This document shows positions 53,026 to 60,838 of a stretch of 64,000 bases of DNA, piece by piece; the first letter of the stretch is position 1, and every line of letters begins with the position of its first letter. The DNA is from Rhodococcus opacus (GTDB lineage: Bacteria > Actinomycetota > Actinomycetes > Mycobacteriales > Mycobacteriaceae), in contig NZ_JAAXPA010000011.1 of NCBI RefSeq assembly GCF_012396235.1, positions 154,630 through 218,629 of the forward strand, written 5' to 3'. The position numbers and the translations under genes are program-made. The notes below the pieces were generated by a model. It did no database searches and was not told where the DNA came from. It saw only the letters and a list, made by a program, of their open reading frames with translations.

Positions 53026-53846
53026 GGGTCGCGGTCGTGACGATCGCCGCGCACCGGGACCGTCACCTGCGGATGCAGCTGCGTTCCCTCGGGCGGAGCC
53101 GGCGCGCCTGCGACGACCACGTCGTCGTCGCGATGGGTGACCCGCGGACGATGGACGCCGTCTCCGAACATGGACACGCGCGGGGAATCTGGTTGGACCA
53201 TGACGAGGGACCACTGCCACTGGCGGCCGCACGCAACATCGGCGCGGCGGCCGCACTCGCCGGCGGCGCCGATCTGCTGGTGTTCCTGGACGTGGACTGC
53301 ATGGCCTCCGAGGAGCTTCTGGGCCGCTACGTGTCGGCGGCCGAGCAACCGGGCAATCGGTCGGCCCTGCTGTGCGGCCCCGTGACGTACCTTCCGCCGC
53401 CCGGTCCCGGAGGATACGACCTCGACGGGCTCGACCAGATGCGATCCCCGCACCCCGCGCGCCCCGCGCCGCCGAACGGGTCCGTGACGGCGGGAACCGA
53501 TTTCGATCTGTTCTGGTCGCTGTCCTTCGCGGTCGGCTGCGCGACCTGGCAGCATGTCGGCGGGTTCTGCACCGACTACTCCGGCTACGGCGGGGAGGAC
53601 ACCGACTTCGCGCAGACCGCCCGCGCCGCGGGCGTCGGTCTGAGATGGGTGGGCGGAGCCGACTCGTTCCACCAGCATCATCCGGTGTCCGATCCGCCCG
53701 TCGAGCACCTGCGCGACATCCTCGCCAACGCCCGCACCTTCCACCGCCGCTGGGGGCGGTGGCCGATGCGGGGCTGGCTGAACGCGTTCGAAGCCGGCGG
53801 TCTGATCGAGTACGACCGCGACCTCCATGAGTGGGTGATGTCGTGA
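53022..53846 (+). CDS. GT2-like (GT-A) glycosyltransferase with galactosyltransferase-type C-terminus
   Basis: The 274-residue protein has a GT-A fold with the metal motif FLDVDC, and GYGGEDTDFAQTARAAG near the C-terminus, where inverting GT-A enzymes place the catalytic acid. ATG overlaps the previous stop, ending a run of four transferase genes. It converges on the GAF-ANTAR gene, whose stop is two bases away. Confidence 0.85.
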   Translation: MRVAVVTIAAHRDRHLRMQLRSLGRSRRACDDHVVVAMGDPRTMDAVSEHGHARGIWLDHDEGPLPLAAARNIGAAAALAGGADLLVFLDVDCMASEELLGRYVSAAEQPGNRSALLCGPVTYLPPPGPGGYDLDGLDQMRSPHPARPAPPNGSVTAGTDFDLFWSLSFAVGCATWQHVGGFCTDYSGYGGEDTDFAQTARAAGVGLRWVGGADSFHQHHPVSDPPVEHLRDILANARTFHRRWGRWPMRGWLNAFEAGGLIEYDRDLHEWVMS

Positions 53847-53848
53847 CC

Positions 53849-54619
53849 TCACTCGGGATTCGTCGTCACCGATTCGACGATGCGACGCGCCACCTCCGCC
53901 AACTTGATGTGTTCCTGCTGCGACTGCGCGACGAGGATCTCGAACGCCTGGTCCGCGGAAACGCCCCGCAGCGCCATCACGATGCCCTTGGCCTGCTCGA
54001 TGACCGCGCGGGACTTCATGGCCCTCGTGAGGCCCGAGACTTCGTTCCGGGCCAGCTCCACGCTGCGGGCGCTTCTCAGCAAACCCTCGATCGCCGTCGT
54101 GTAGACGAGCAGCACCACCGCGTCGAGTTCGCTGAACCCGTGATCCCCCTGCCCGTAGATGTTGAGGGTGCCGGCGAGGGCCTCGTCGACGGCGAGCGGC
54201 GCGGACAGGAAGCTGCGCATACCGGCCTGGTCGAGATTGTCCGCGACCGACGGCCACCGGGCCGCGGCCTCCCCGAGCCGGGCCTTGACGACCTTCCGTG
54301 TTCCTGCGACACCGAAGTAGTCGCCGTCGATGGCCTGGAAGTTCTCGATGTCGATCTCACGGATCGCCTCGTCCGTGTACGCGACGGTCACTACCCGCCC
54401 GTCGCGCAGCAGCGATATCCCGGCCATGTCGGCGTCGGCGATCGCGTCCACCACCTGTTCGCAGACCCGCTGCAGTAGCAGGCTCATCTCCACCTGCGAC
54501 CCGGAATTGCGATTGAACTCGTCCAACGCGGTTGCCAAGGAGCCCAATTGGGCAGCGATCGTCGCGCTGTCGAGATCGGGGGACATCGACTCAGGGTGCT
54601 CACCCACAGTCTCGGCCAT
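53849..54619 (-). CDS. GAF-ANTAR regulator
   Basis: The 256-residue protein has a GAF domain (about 40-180; YFGVAGTRKVVKARL, GMRSFLSAPLAVD) and a C-terminal ANTAR domain (about 195-250; LTRAMKSRAVIEQAKGIVMALRG read in part) that binds RNA hairpins to prevent transcription termination. The signal could be a small ligand or redox state. The start at 54619 (MAET) was preferred to an earlier codon 14 residues up. Confidence 0.85.
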   Translation of the reverse strand: MAETVGEHPESMSPDLDSATIAAQLGSLATALDEFNRNSGSQVEMSLLLQRVCEQVVDAIADADMAGISLLRDGRVVTVAYTDEAIREIDIENFQAIDGDYFGVAGTRKVVKARLGEAAARWPSVADNLDQAGMRSFLSAPLAVDEALAGTLNIYGQGDHGFSELDAVVLLVYTTAIEGLLRSARSVELARNEVSGLTRAMKSRAVIEQAKGIVMALRGVSADQAFEILVAQSQQEHIKLAEVARRIVESVTTNPE

Positions 54620-54704
54620 TCTCGGATACACCTCAAATTCCGGGTGTAACCGACAGGACACCCACTGAACGAACGCAGCAGTTGTCTCTACCGTCGAGAA
54701 GACT

Positions 54705-55303
54705 TTACTCGACCCCGGGACCGTCCTCGTCCACCGATGCCGTCCCGGACGGCGAGCCGGGAGATTCCCCGGTCAGCAAGCTCAGCGCTGCAGCGGACGG
54801 CCGGAGGATGCTTCCGGCGCTCATCGACGAACCCCGGGTCAGACCGCTGTGGTAGGACACCGCATCCTCGAGGTGGCCGAGCCGTTCCTCCGCCGTCCGG
54901 CAGGCGGCGACGTGAGCGTCGCGGCTGTCGGCGAAGGCGACTTCGGATCGGATCACCTCTGCCAGAGCCTCCACGAAACGACCGCCTGTCCCCACCTCCT
55001 TCCGGCGGCGACCGGACCGGCGGCGCGTCGCACGTTGGCGCGCGCGCTCTCCGCCGTCCAGGCCACGGCGTCCAGGGCGTCGTCCAGTTGCACCCGCACC
55101 TGCGCCGACCGTTCGGCCCAACGATCGGGCCGTCCACCGGTTCCGGCGCCCACCGCGACCGCCAGGATGCGGTCGCCGAGCATCGCCGGCTGATCGGAAT
55201 CGCCGTACGCCCACGAGCGCAGGCGCCGGAGCGCGGTGATGTGCAGCAGCCTTCTCTCCCTTCGTGCGACGACGACTGCCGGGTGCCCGACTCGCGGCAG
55301 CAT
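54705..55303 (-). pseudogene. Probable frameshifted gene of unknown function
   Basis: Two frames on this strand carry protein-like sequence that together read as one gene. The first (55303 to about 55000) encodes RVGHPAVVVARRERRLLH and QVRVQLDDALDAVAW; after about 54990 the neighbouring frame continues VGTGGRFVEALAEVI and HVAACRTAEERLGHL to a stop at 54705. A single-base indel would join them. Both parts keep high third-position GC. A separate start for the second part (GTG near 54976) cannot be excluded, in which case two small genes exist. Confidence 0.45.
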
Positions 55304-55349
55304 CAACCGGCGGGGTTCGAACGCGGTATGTCCGGGTATGCCGGGCACT

Positions 55350-55604
55350 ATGAACACCCACGTGACCGCGACCCACCTGCAGACACTTCTCGATTCGCCA
55401 CTGCCGGATCCCGCCCTGATCCTGCAGAGCGGCGCCCCCACCATCGTCGATTCGGGTGAGCTGGGCGACGAGCATCAGTCCCTGGTCATCGTGACCCGGG
55501 ACGAGTTGCGCGAGCAGCTCCCGAAAGACCGCGACTGCTCGCAGAGCGATCTGGAGTTCCACGCCGCGTCGCTCGAATCGACTGTCGCGGGTTTGGGTGG
55601 GTGA
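55350..55604 (+). CDS. Small conserved-type actinobacterial protein, 84 aa
   Basis: The 84-residue acidic protein, with THLQTLLDSPLPDPALIL and VIVTRDELREQL and ending ESTVAGLGG, has the look of a short conserved protein seen in Rhodococcus and Mycobacterium genomes, without a named function. The start is uncertain between ATG codons at 55338 and 55350. It converges on sigF. Confidence 0.6.
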   Translation: MNTHVTATHLQTLLDSPLPDPALILQSGAPTIVDSGELGDEHQSLVIVTRDELREQLPKDRDCSQSDLEFHAASLESTVAGLGG

Positions 55605-55611
55605 CGCGTGG

Positions 55612-56409
55612 TCAGCCGCCGCCCAACTGCTCCCGCAGCCCGGACAGGGTGCGCGCCAGGATCCTCGAGACCTGCATCTGCGAGACGCCCACGCGCTGGG
55701 CGATCTCCGTCTGGGTCATCGATCCGAAGAACCGCAACATCAGCACACGGCGTTCGAGCGGCGGAAGTTTCTCCAACGCCGGCCGCACGGCGGCGTGACT
55801 TTCCACGTTCGCGAGCTCCGGGTCCTCCTCACCGAGAGTCTCGGCGAGGGGAAGGTCGTCGGGATCATCACCCATGGCCGCATCCATCGACAAGGTTTGG
55901 TAGGCATTCTTCGCGAGCAGGCCCTCGGACACTTCCCGGACGTCGAGTTCGAGTTCGGCGGCGATCTCACTGGCCGAGGGCGACCGTCCCAGTTCCTGCG
56001 ACAGCTCGTCGACGGCCTTGGTGATCAATGCGTGGAGTTCCTGCATGCGCCGGGGCACTCGCATCGACCAGCCGGTGTCACGGAAGTACCGGCGAACCTC
56101 CCCCATGATCGTGGGCACCGCGTAGGACACGAAGTCGAAGCCGCGGTCCGGATCGAAGCGGTCGACGGCCTTGACCAGCCCGAGCCGGGCGACCTGCAGC
56201 AGATCCTCGTGCGCCTCGCCGCGCCCACCGAATCGGCGGGCGATGTGATCGGCGAGGGGAAGGCACCGTGTGATGACTTCGTCGCGCAGGACGGACGCGT
56301 CCCCGGACGACGCGTCCAAGGCTCGCAGGCGCGCAACCGCGGGCGCCACGTCCTTGTAGTCGTCTCTGCCGGGACGGTGCCCTTCGCCGCGTTCCGAAAC
56401 CGGAGACAC
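55612..56409 (-). CDS. sigF: SigF/SigB-type stress sigma factor
   Basis: The 265-residue protein has sigma region 2 (LADHIARRFGGRGEAHEDLLQVARLG split across 2.1-2.2; FDFVSYAVPTIMGEVRRYFRD in 2.4), region 3 and region 4 (RVLMLRFFGSMTQTEIAQRVG, VSQMQVSRILARTL). This is the general-stress SigF/SigB group of actinobacteria. The GTG start shares a base with the TAG stop of the upstream anti-sigma gene. Its own promoter is probably shared at 56887-56911. Confidence 0.9.
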   Translation of the reverse strand: MSPVSERGEGHRPGRDDYKDVAPAVARLRALDASSGDASVLRDEVITRCLPLADHIARRFGGRGEAHEDLLQVARLGLVKAVDRFDPDRGFDFVSYAVPTIMGEVRRYFRDTGWSMRVPRRMQELHALITKAVDELSQELGRSPSASEIAAELELDVREVSEGLLAKNAYQTLSMDAAMGDDPDDLPLAETLGEEDPELANVESHAAVRPALEKLPPLERRVLMLRFFGSMTQTEIAQRVGVSQMQVSRILARTLSGLREQLGGG

Positions 56410-56840
56410 TAGATGGTGCCCCGGTATTTGACCAGTTCCACCGCCACGGTCCGTTCGACGGACCCGTTGCCGACGGGTCCCGCCGATACCGAAACCGCAT
56501 TCATCAACGTCTCGAGCACGTGCCAGCCGAAGCTCTCCCGGTTGGGCACTCCGCCTCGGGTGAGGGGTGCACTGATCGTCACGTGCAACCCCGTCTCCGT
56601 GACGGCGAACGAACATGTCAGTTCGGCGCTTCCCGGCGCAGCCGCGATCAGTTCCGAACACACTTCGTCCACGGCAAGTTTGATATCGGCCACGTCGTCG
56701 AGCGTGAAGTCTCCCAGCACGGCGAGAGTTTCCGCGACGGCGCGCACCACAGGCAACTGTTCGAACTCCGCCGCCACACGAAGTTCCACGGGCACACCGG
56801 ATCTCGTTTTCATTCGTCTAACCTCGTCGACCTCGGCCAT
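56409..56840 (-). CDS. rsbW: RsbW/UsfX-type anti-sigma factor
   Basis: The 143-residue protein has the GHKL ATPase fold of anti-sigma kinases, with IKLAVDEVCSELI in the N-box. The N-box Asn is Glu63, as in UsfX-like proteins whose kinase activity is weak or absent. It should bind and hold SigF. ATG at 56840 follows GGAG. The layout rsbW-sigF matches M. tuberculosis. Confidence 0.85.
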   Translation of the reverse strand: MAEVDEVRRMKTRSGVPVELRVAAEFEQLPVVRAVAETLAVLGDFTLDDVADIKLAVDEVCSELIAAAPGSAELTCSFAVTETGLHVTISAPLTRGGVPNRESFGWHVLETLMNAVSVSAGPVGNGSVERTVAVELVKYRGTI

Positions 56841-56886
56841 CTGCACTCCACGTCTGTGTCGTCGGTTTCTGCGACTCTCGGCAGCG

Positions 56887-56911
56887 TACCCAGCTGCCGC
56901 GACCCTCAACC
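56887..56911 (-). promoter_or_regulatory. SigF-type promoter of rsbW-sigF
   Basis: On the minus strand this reads GGTT, 16 bases, GGGTA, fitting the mycobacterial SigF consensus GGTTT-N15-17-GGGTA. It is 47 bp upstream of the rsbW start, so sigF is likely autoregulated. Confidence 0.65.
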
Positions 56912-56986
56912 CGTCGGCGAACGAAAGTGCGAGCTGGGCCGAAATGCGTCCCGACTTGCCGGTTCGACGGACTCGATTCGGAGGGC

Positions 56987-57232
56987 TCAGGCGACCCGGA
57001 CGTCGCGCGCCTGGTTGCCGGTCTCGGTGCGGCAGACGGTGAAGCTGACGCGCTGCCCTTCCTCGAGAATGCGGTGACCGTCGCCGGCGATTTCGGAGGC
57101 GTGCACGAAGATGTCGTCGGATCCGTCGGCCGGAGCGAGGAAACCGAAGCCCTGTTCGGCGTTGAACCAGCGCACCGTGCCCGTGCGCAGTGCCTCCGAC
57201 CGCCCGGCAGGCAGTGTGTACCCGGCGCTCAT
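56987..57232 (-). CDS. Cold-shock domain protein with N-terminal extension
   Basis: The 81-residue protein has the CSD fold with RNP1-like GTVRWFNAEQGFGFLAP and RNP2-like DIFVHASEI. Typical CspA is about 67 residues; this one has an extra 15 at the start. It binds single-stranded nucleic acid. It overlaps a 31-codon membrane peptide gene by four bases. Confidence 0.87.
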   Translation of the reverse strand: MSAGYTLPAGRSEALRTGTVRWFNAEQGFGFLAPADGSDDIFVHASEIAGDGHRILEEGQRVSFTVCRTETGNQARDVRVA

Positions 57233-57324
57233 CGTTCCGCCCTTCGATCGGCCAGGCCGTGGAGGGCAGCTCCGCCCCACAGACTCGCAACGAGCAGAAC
57301 CACAAGCAGAGCCACGTTGAGCAT
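57229..57324 (-). CDS. 31-residue membrane peptide coupled to the cold-shock gene
   Basis: ATG at 57324 follows GGAGGAGCA, among the strongest ribosome sites in the window. The peptide MLNVALLVVLLVASLWGGAA plus a short basic tail is a single membrane helix. Its TGA overlaps the cold-shock ATG (ATGA), so the two are translationally coupled. Confidence 0.65.
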   Translation of the reverse strand: MLNVALLVVLLVASLWGGAALHGLADRRAER

Positions 57325-57711
57325 TGCTCCTCCTCGGCGTATGCACGGTCGACCCCTGGTCGAATCAGACCGAAAATAATGCCTCTCTTGCGGGTACGGG
57401 GCGATTCGGGCGGAGCCTTTGCACAATCGAGATCTGCCGGGCCCAGCGCATCCTCTCCGAACACCGCAGAAGATCTGATTTGCCCGACATAGATTTTGTA
57501 GTACGGTCGAGTGGTCGGAACTTCAGCAGTCGAATCAGAAACGTTGGTCGACGCGAGCGCGGGTTGCGGCGAGGCAGGTGCTGGTGATTCGAGACTGCTC
57601 ACCACGGGTACGCGGTGAGTTCAACCGGCGCCCCGCCTCTCGAGCAACCGACGGGGGCACCGAAGCCTCGAAGTTCCGCAGGCAGGTATGTAGCGAAAGA
57701 GAGGACCGAGA
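57325..57711. other. Intergenic region of 387 bp before dps
   Basis: No gene was found. The stretch is more AT-rich than its surroundings around 57480-57510 (ATTTTGTAGTACG) and holds the candidate promoter at 57586-57610 and the divergent promoter of the cold-shock unit. Confidence 0.5.
57586..57610 (+). promoter_or_regulatory. Weak SigF-like promoter upstream of dps
   Basis: GATT, 16 bases, GGGTA fits the SigF pattern with one mismatch in the -35 box, about 100 bp before the dps ATG. Confidence 0.35.
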
Positions 57712-58251
57712 ATGTCGAAGTTCACCGTGCCAGGTCTTTCCGACGATCAAGGCGCGCGAGTCGCCGACATACTTCAGAAACGGCTCAGCGCTTACAACGA
57801 TCTGCATCTGACGCTCAAGCACATTCACTGGAATGTGGTGGGTCCGAATTTCATCGGCGTGCACGAGATGATCGACCCGCAGGTCGAACTGGTGCGCGGC
57901 TACGCGGACGCCGTCGCCGAACGCATCGCCGCGCTGGGGAAGTCGCCCGACGGAACCCCGGCCGCCATCGCCCGCGACCGCACCTGGGACGACTACTCGG
58001 TGAAGCGCGATACGGCGCAGGCGCACCTCGGAGCCCTCGACCTGGTCTACAGCGGTGTCGTCGAAGACAACCGCAAGGCGATCTCCGAGACGGGCGATCT
58101 CGACCCGATCACCGAAGATCTTCTCATCGGGCAGACCGGCGAACTCGAGAAGTTCCAGTGGTTCGTCCGCGCCCACCTCGAGAACTCCGGGGGCAGCCTG
58201 TCCAACAACGGCGCGCACTCCGAGAAGCAGGCAGCCGCGCAAGCGCGGTGA
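57712..58251 (+). CDS. dps: Dps ferritin-like DNA-protection protein
   Basis: The 179-residue protein has the Dps ferroxidase ligands in HIHWNVVGPNFIGVHEMID (His39, His51, Asp55) and the usual four-helix length plus a short Gln/Ala tail. It oxidises and stores iron in a dodecamer and may bind DNA through its C-terminus. ATG follows GAGAGGACCGAGA. The CsbD gene is next on the same strand. Confidence 0.9.
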   Translation: MSKFTVPGLSDDQGARVADILQKRLSAYNDLHLTLKHIHWNVVGPNFIGVHEMIDPQVELVRGYADAVAERIAALGKSPDGTPAAIARDRTWDDYSVKRDTAQAHLGALDLVYSGVVEDNRKAISETGDLDPITEDLLIGQTGELEKFQWFVRAHLENSGGSLSNNGAHSEKQAAAQAR

Positions 58252-58292
58252 GTACTGCCGAATCTCCCGTCCACAACCGAAAGGTGACGAAC

Positions 58293-58529
58293 ATGGCTGA
58301 GAACAACAGCGGTCCGGCCGAGGCCGTGAAGGGCGTCGTCGAAGACGTCAAGGGTAAAGCGAAGGAAGCCGCGGGTGCGGTGTCCGGTCAGGACGATCTC
58401 ACCCGCGAGGGCAAGGCGCAGCAGGACAAGGCGGCCGCCCAACGCGAGGCCGCCGCAAAGGAAGCCGAAGCGGAGAAGGCCCGAGGCAAGGCCGAAGCGC
58501 AGGAAGCACGCCAGCGCGCCGAACAGTGA
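58293..58529 (+). CDS. CsbD-family stress protein
   Basis: The 78-residue protein has the CsbD pattern AVKGVVEDVKGKAKEAAGAV and is rich in Ala, Glu, Lys and Gln throughout, so it is probably largely disordered. CsbD proteins are general-stress markers of unknown function. ATG follows AAAGGTGACG. A hairpin ends the unit. Confidence 0.82.
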   Translation: MAENNSGPAEAVKGVVEDVKGKAKEAAGAVSGQDDLTREGKAQQDKAAAQREAAAKEAEAEKARGKAEAQEARQRAEQ

Positions 58530-58533
58530 GACG

Positions 58534-58562
58534 GTGCGGGCCGGATCACGATCGGCCCGCAC
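58534..58562 (+). terminator. Hairpin terminator after CsbD gene
   Basis: GTGCGGGCCG and CGGCCCGCAC form a perfect 10-bp stem with a 9-base loop immediately after the CsbD stop. A short pyrimidine run follows. Confidence 0.65.
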
Positions 58563-58629
58563 CGAGCGTCTCTTCTCCGAGTGGAATCGGCCGGCGCCGG
58601 TCACCACTCCCCCCCGAAAGGACTGATAC

Positions 58630-58908
58630 GTGCTAGGACTGGGAATTCTGGGCTGGATCATCATCGGCGGCCTCGCCGGGTGGATCGGCAGCAAGATCAT
58701 GAAGACCGACGCTCAGATGGGAATCATCCTCAACATCGTCGTCGGAATCATCGGCGGCCTCCTCGGCGGCTTCATCCTCAGCCTCTTCGGCACCGACGTC
58801 GAAGGCGGCGGTCTCTGGTTCAGTTTCTTCACCTGCCTACTCGGCGCGGTGATACTCCTGTTCCTGGTCAGGCTCGTCACCGGACGAAGCACGGCCGGGC
58901 GACGCTAG
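58630..58908 (+). CDS. GlsB/YeaQ/YmgE family stress membrane protein
   Basis: The 92-residue protein has three helices and the GlsB-type GWIIIGGLAGWIGSKIMK and VVGIIGGLLGGFILSLFG. These are stress-induced envelope proteins of unknown function. GTG start follows GAAAGGACTGATAC. A strong terminator follows. Confidence 0.83.
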   Translation: MLGLGILGWIIIGGLAGWIGSKIMKTDAQMGIILNIVVGIIGGLLGGFILSLFGTDVEGGGLWFSFFTCLLGAVILLFLVRLVTGRSTAGRR

Positions 58909-58923
58909 TCGGCCCGTACTCCG

Positions 58924-58963
58924 GAACCGGGTCTGCCCATCGCACGATGGGCAGACCCGGTTC
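58924..58963 (+). terminator. Strong hairpin terminator
   Basis: GAACCGGGTCTGCCCATCG and its complement form a 19-bp perfect inverted repeat with a two-base centre, 15 bp after the GlsB stop. Confidence 0.75.
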
Positions 58964-59031
58964 TGTGGCTCTCTCCCCGTATTCCCCGCGAAATAGTGCC
59001 CTCACCGCCGGTGATGGGGTACTCCAGAGGG

Positions 59032-59559
59032 ATGGACAGTCGAGGACTGGATCGCGACGATGCGAACTGGAACTTCCGCGCCCGGCACGAGACCGAGACT
59101 CAACGGCTCGACCGGAACTGGAGTGGCCTTCTGCAGGAACTGCGTGTCGTGCAGACCGGCGTGCAACTGCTCACCGGCTTCCTGTTGACGTTGCCGTTCC
59201 AGCAGCGTTTCGAGGACCTCTCGAACAGCGAGGTCGCCATCTATCTGGCGACCGTCGCACTGTCGGTGACGTCGACCATGCTTCTGGTGGCCCCTGCCGG
59301 CCTGCACCGCATGCTCTTCCGCCGGCACGCGCTCCCGGATCTCGTCTTTGCCTCGCATCGCCTCGCGATCTGCGGCATCGCCACCCTCGCGCTGGCGCTG
59401 ATCGGTGTGGTGGCGTTGATCTTCAGCTTCGTGATCTCGCCCCTCGTCGGAGCCCTCGCCGCCGCGGTGGCCTTCGCCATGTTCTGCGGACTGTGGGGAT
59501 TCGCTGCGATCCTGCAGTCGCGGCATCGCTCGACCGACGGCGACTCCGCAGACCGGTGA
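59032..59559 (+). CDS. DUF6328-type membrane protein
   Basis: The 175-residue protein has a charged N-terminus (WNFRARHETETQRLDRNW), a segment LLQELRVVQTGVQLLTGFLLTL typical of DUF6328, and four helices. Function unknown. The start is uncertain: ATG at 59032 has AGAGGG very close; ATG at 59014 or GTG at 58996 would add 6 or 12 residues. Confidence 0.65.
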   Translation: MDSRGLDRDDANWNFRARHETETQRLDRNWSGLLQELRVVQTGVQLLTGFLLTLPFQQRFEDLSNSEVAIYLATVALSVTSTMLLVAPAGLHRMLFRRHALPDLVFASHRLAICGIATLALALIGVVALIFSFVISPLVGALAAAVAFAMFCGLWGFAAILQSRHRSTDGDSADR

Positions 59560-59579
59560 GCACGGCGGAAGACCATTCT

Positions 59580-59604
59580 GTTTCGCCCGGAACGCTCCCG
59601 GGTA
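59580..59604 (+). promoter_or_regulatory. SigF-type promoter of the small envelope-protein operon
   Basis: GTTT, 16 bases, GGGTA exactly matches the mycobacterial SigF consensus, 32 bp before the ATG at 59636. Confidence 0.7.
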
Positions 59605-59635
59605 GGCGGAGCGGAGACGAGGAAGGAGCACGGAC

Positions 59636-60079
59636 ATGACCGATATCCATCGCGCCGATTCCGCGCGGGTCCAACCGCCCGGCGCTGCACACGATCTCGA
59701 CGAGCTGTCGACGGTCCAACTCGTCGAACGACTCACCGATCAGGTAGCGGGACTCGTACGAACCGAGATGACCCACGCCCTCACCGAAGTGAAAGACAAA
59801 GGAACGCGCTTCGGGATCGGAGCAGGTGTCTCCGGAGTAGGCGTGCTGCTGCTGCTGTACGGATTCGGGGCCCTCGTCGCCACCGCCATTCTGGGACTGG
59901 CGACGACACTCGATCCGTGGCTGGCCGCGTTGATCGTGGCCGCCGTGCTGATCATCGTGGGCAGTGTCGTCGCGGCGGTCGGAGCCCGCCGCGCCAAGAA
60001 CGCGCTGCCGCCCGTGCCCGAGCAGATGGCCGACAGCGTTCGCGCCGACGTCGACACCGTGAAGGAAGGTCTTCGATGA
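59636..60079 (+). CDS. Phage holin superfamily III-like (DUF1469) membrane protein
   Basis: The 147-residue protein has a soluble N-terminus with TVQLVERLTDQVAGLVRTEM, typical of DUF1469/holin-3-6 proteins, then two helices. These are stress-linked chromosomal membrane proteins, not phage lysis genes here. ATG follows AAGGAG. Its stop overlaps the next start (ATGA). Confidence 0.77.
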   Translation: MTDIHRADSARVQPPGAAHDLDELSTVQLVERLTDQVAGLVRTEMTHALTEVKDKGTRFGIGAGVSGVGVLLLLYGFGALVATAILGLATTLDPWLAALIVAAVLIIVGSVVAAVGARRAKNALPPVPEQMADSVRADVDTVKEGLR

Positions 60080-60312
60080 CCGACCCACAGCCGCAACCGG
60101 AACCTTCCGTCGCCGAACAGCGAGCCGCACTCGCATCCACTGTGGATGCGCTACACCGCAAGGTGGACGTGCCCGCACGCGCGAAAGCCGGCGCACGTCA
60201 CGAACTCGACAGGATCCGGCAGCAACCCCGCGATGCCGTGGCGGCCGGACTCGTCAGCGCATTCGTCGTTGCCTACCTCGCCGTACGACAACGCCGTCGG
60301 CACAGCCACTGA
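60076..60312 (+). CDS. DUF3618 protein
   Basis: The 78-residue protein has SVAEQRAALASTVDALHRK, the mark of DUF3618, and a C-terminal helix with a basic end. It pairs with the holin-like protein, with which DUF3618 genes usually travel. Confidence 0.78.
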   Translation: MTDPQPQPEPSVAEQRAALASTVDALHRKVDVPARAKAGARHELDRIRQQPRDAVAAGLVSAFVVAYLAVRQRRRHSH

Positions 60313-60326
60313 AGGAGAGCGTGATC

Positions 60327-60476
60327 ATGACCAAAGACACTCACGGCGAGACGGACGAGCCCAAGGGTGGCCGTCCCGGTCCCGCCGATCACGGCAAGGA
60401 CGGCGGCATGGCGACAAGAGAGAACGCACCCGAGTTGGCGGACGACTCCGCCGACGCCGAAACCGAGACCGACTGA
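60327..60476 (+). CDS. Small hydrophilic protein, 49 aa
   Basis: The 49-residue acidic protein contains GGRPGPADHGKDGG and an Asp/Glu tail; it is probably disordered, like desiccation or stress peptides. ATG follows GGAG. The TGA overlaps an ATG in the next frame. Confidence 0.6.
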   Translation: MTKDTHGETDEPKGGRPGPADHGKDGGMATRENAPELADDSADAETETD

Positions 60477-60514
60477 TGAAACTCAGATCACCGCTCGAGC
60501 ACAGGAGGACTGCA

Positions 60515-60838
60515 GTGACGTATCAGCCGGACAACGGACCCAGCCGTGAGTTGAACTCCGAGCACCACCCGCAGGACGATGTCCACACCATGCGCAATCA
60601 CGCCGGTGAGGCGATCACCGACAGCCGGAACTGGCCGGGATACATCCTCATCGCCGCAGGAATCGCCGTGCTCGGATTGACGCTGGTCGCGGCCGGGTAC
60701 GGATTCGAGGGCTGGGCGCTGATCGGTGGGATCGCCTGCGTCCTCTGCCTCGTGCTCGGCACGGGGCTCGTGCTCCTCGAACGGCGTCGCGTCAAGGCCC
60801 TCGAAGGCAAGGACCTGACCGATCAGGAAGGGCATTGA
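60515..60838 (+). CDS. UsfY-like membrane protein
   Basis: The 107-residue protein has NWPGYILIAAGIAVLG, a second helix, and LLERRRVKALE, matching M. tuberculosis UsfY (Rv3288c), encoded next to rsbW-sigF there. Two helices are expected. GTG at 60515 was chosen because GGAGG lies six bases upstream; an ATG at 60476 overlaps the previous stop and would add 13 residues. Confidence 0.75.
   Translation: MTYQPDNGPSRELNSEHHPQDDVHTMRNHAGEAITDSRNWPGYILIAAGIAVLGLTLVAAGYGFEGWALIGGIACVLCLVLGTGLVLLERRRVKALEGKDLTDQEGH

Noticed and set aside
57387..57400. SigF -10 element GGGTA at 57392
   Set aside because: The bases 16 positions upstream are GAAA rather than GTTT, and the site is over 300 bp from dps.
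59636..60312. Prophage remnant because of the holin-like gene
   Set aside because: The neighbours are chromosomal stress genes, a SigF promoter is present, and no other phage gene was found; DUF1469 proteins are common in actinobacterial chromosomes.
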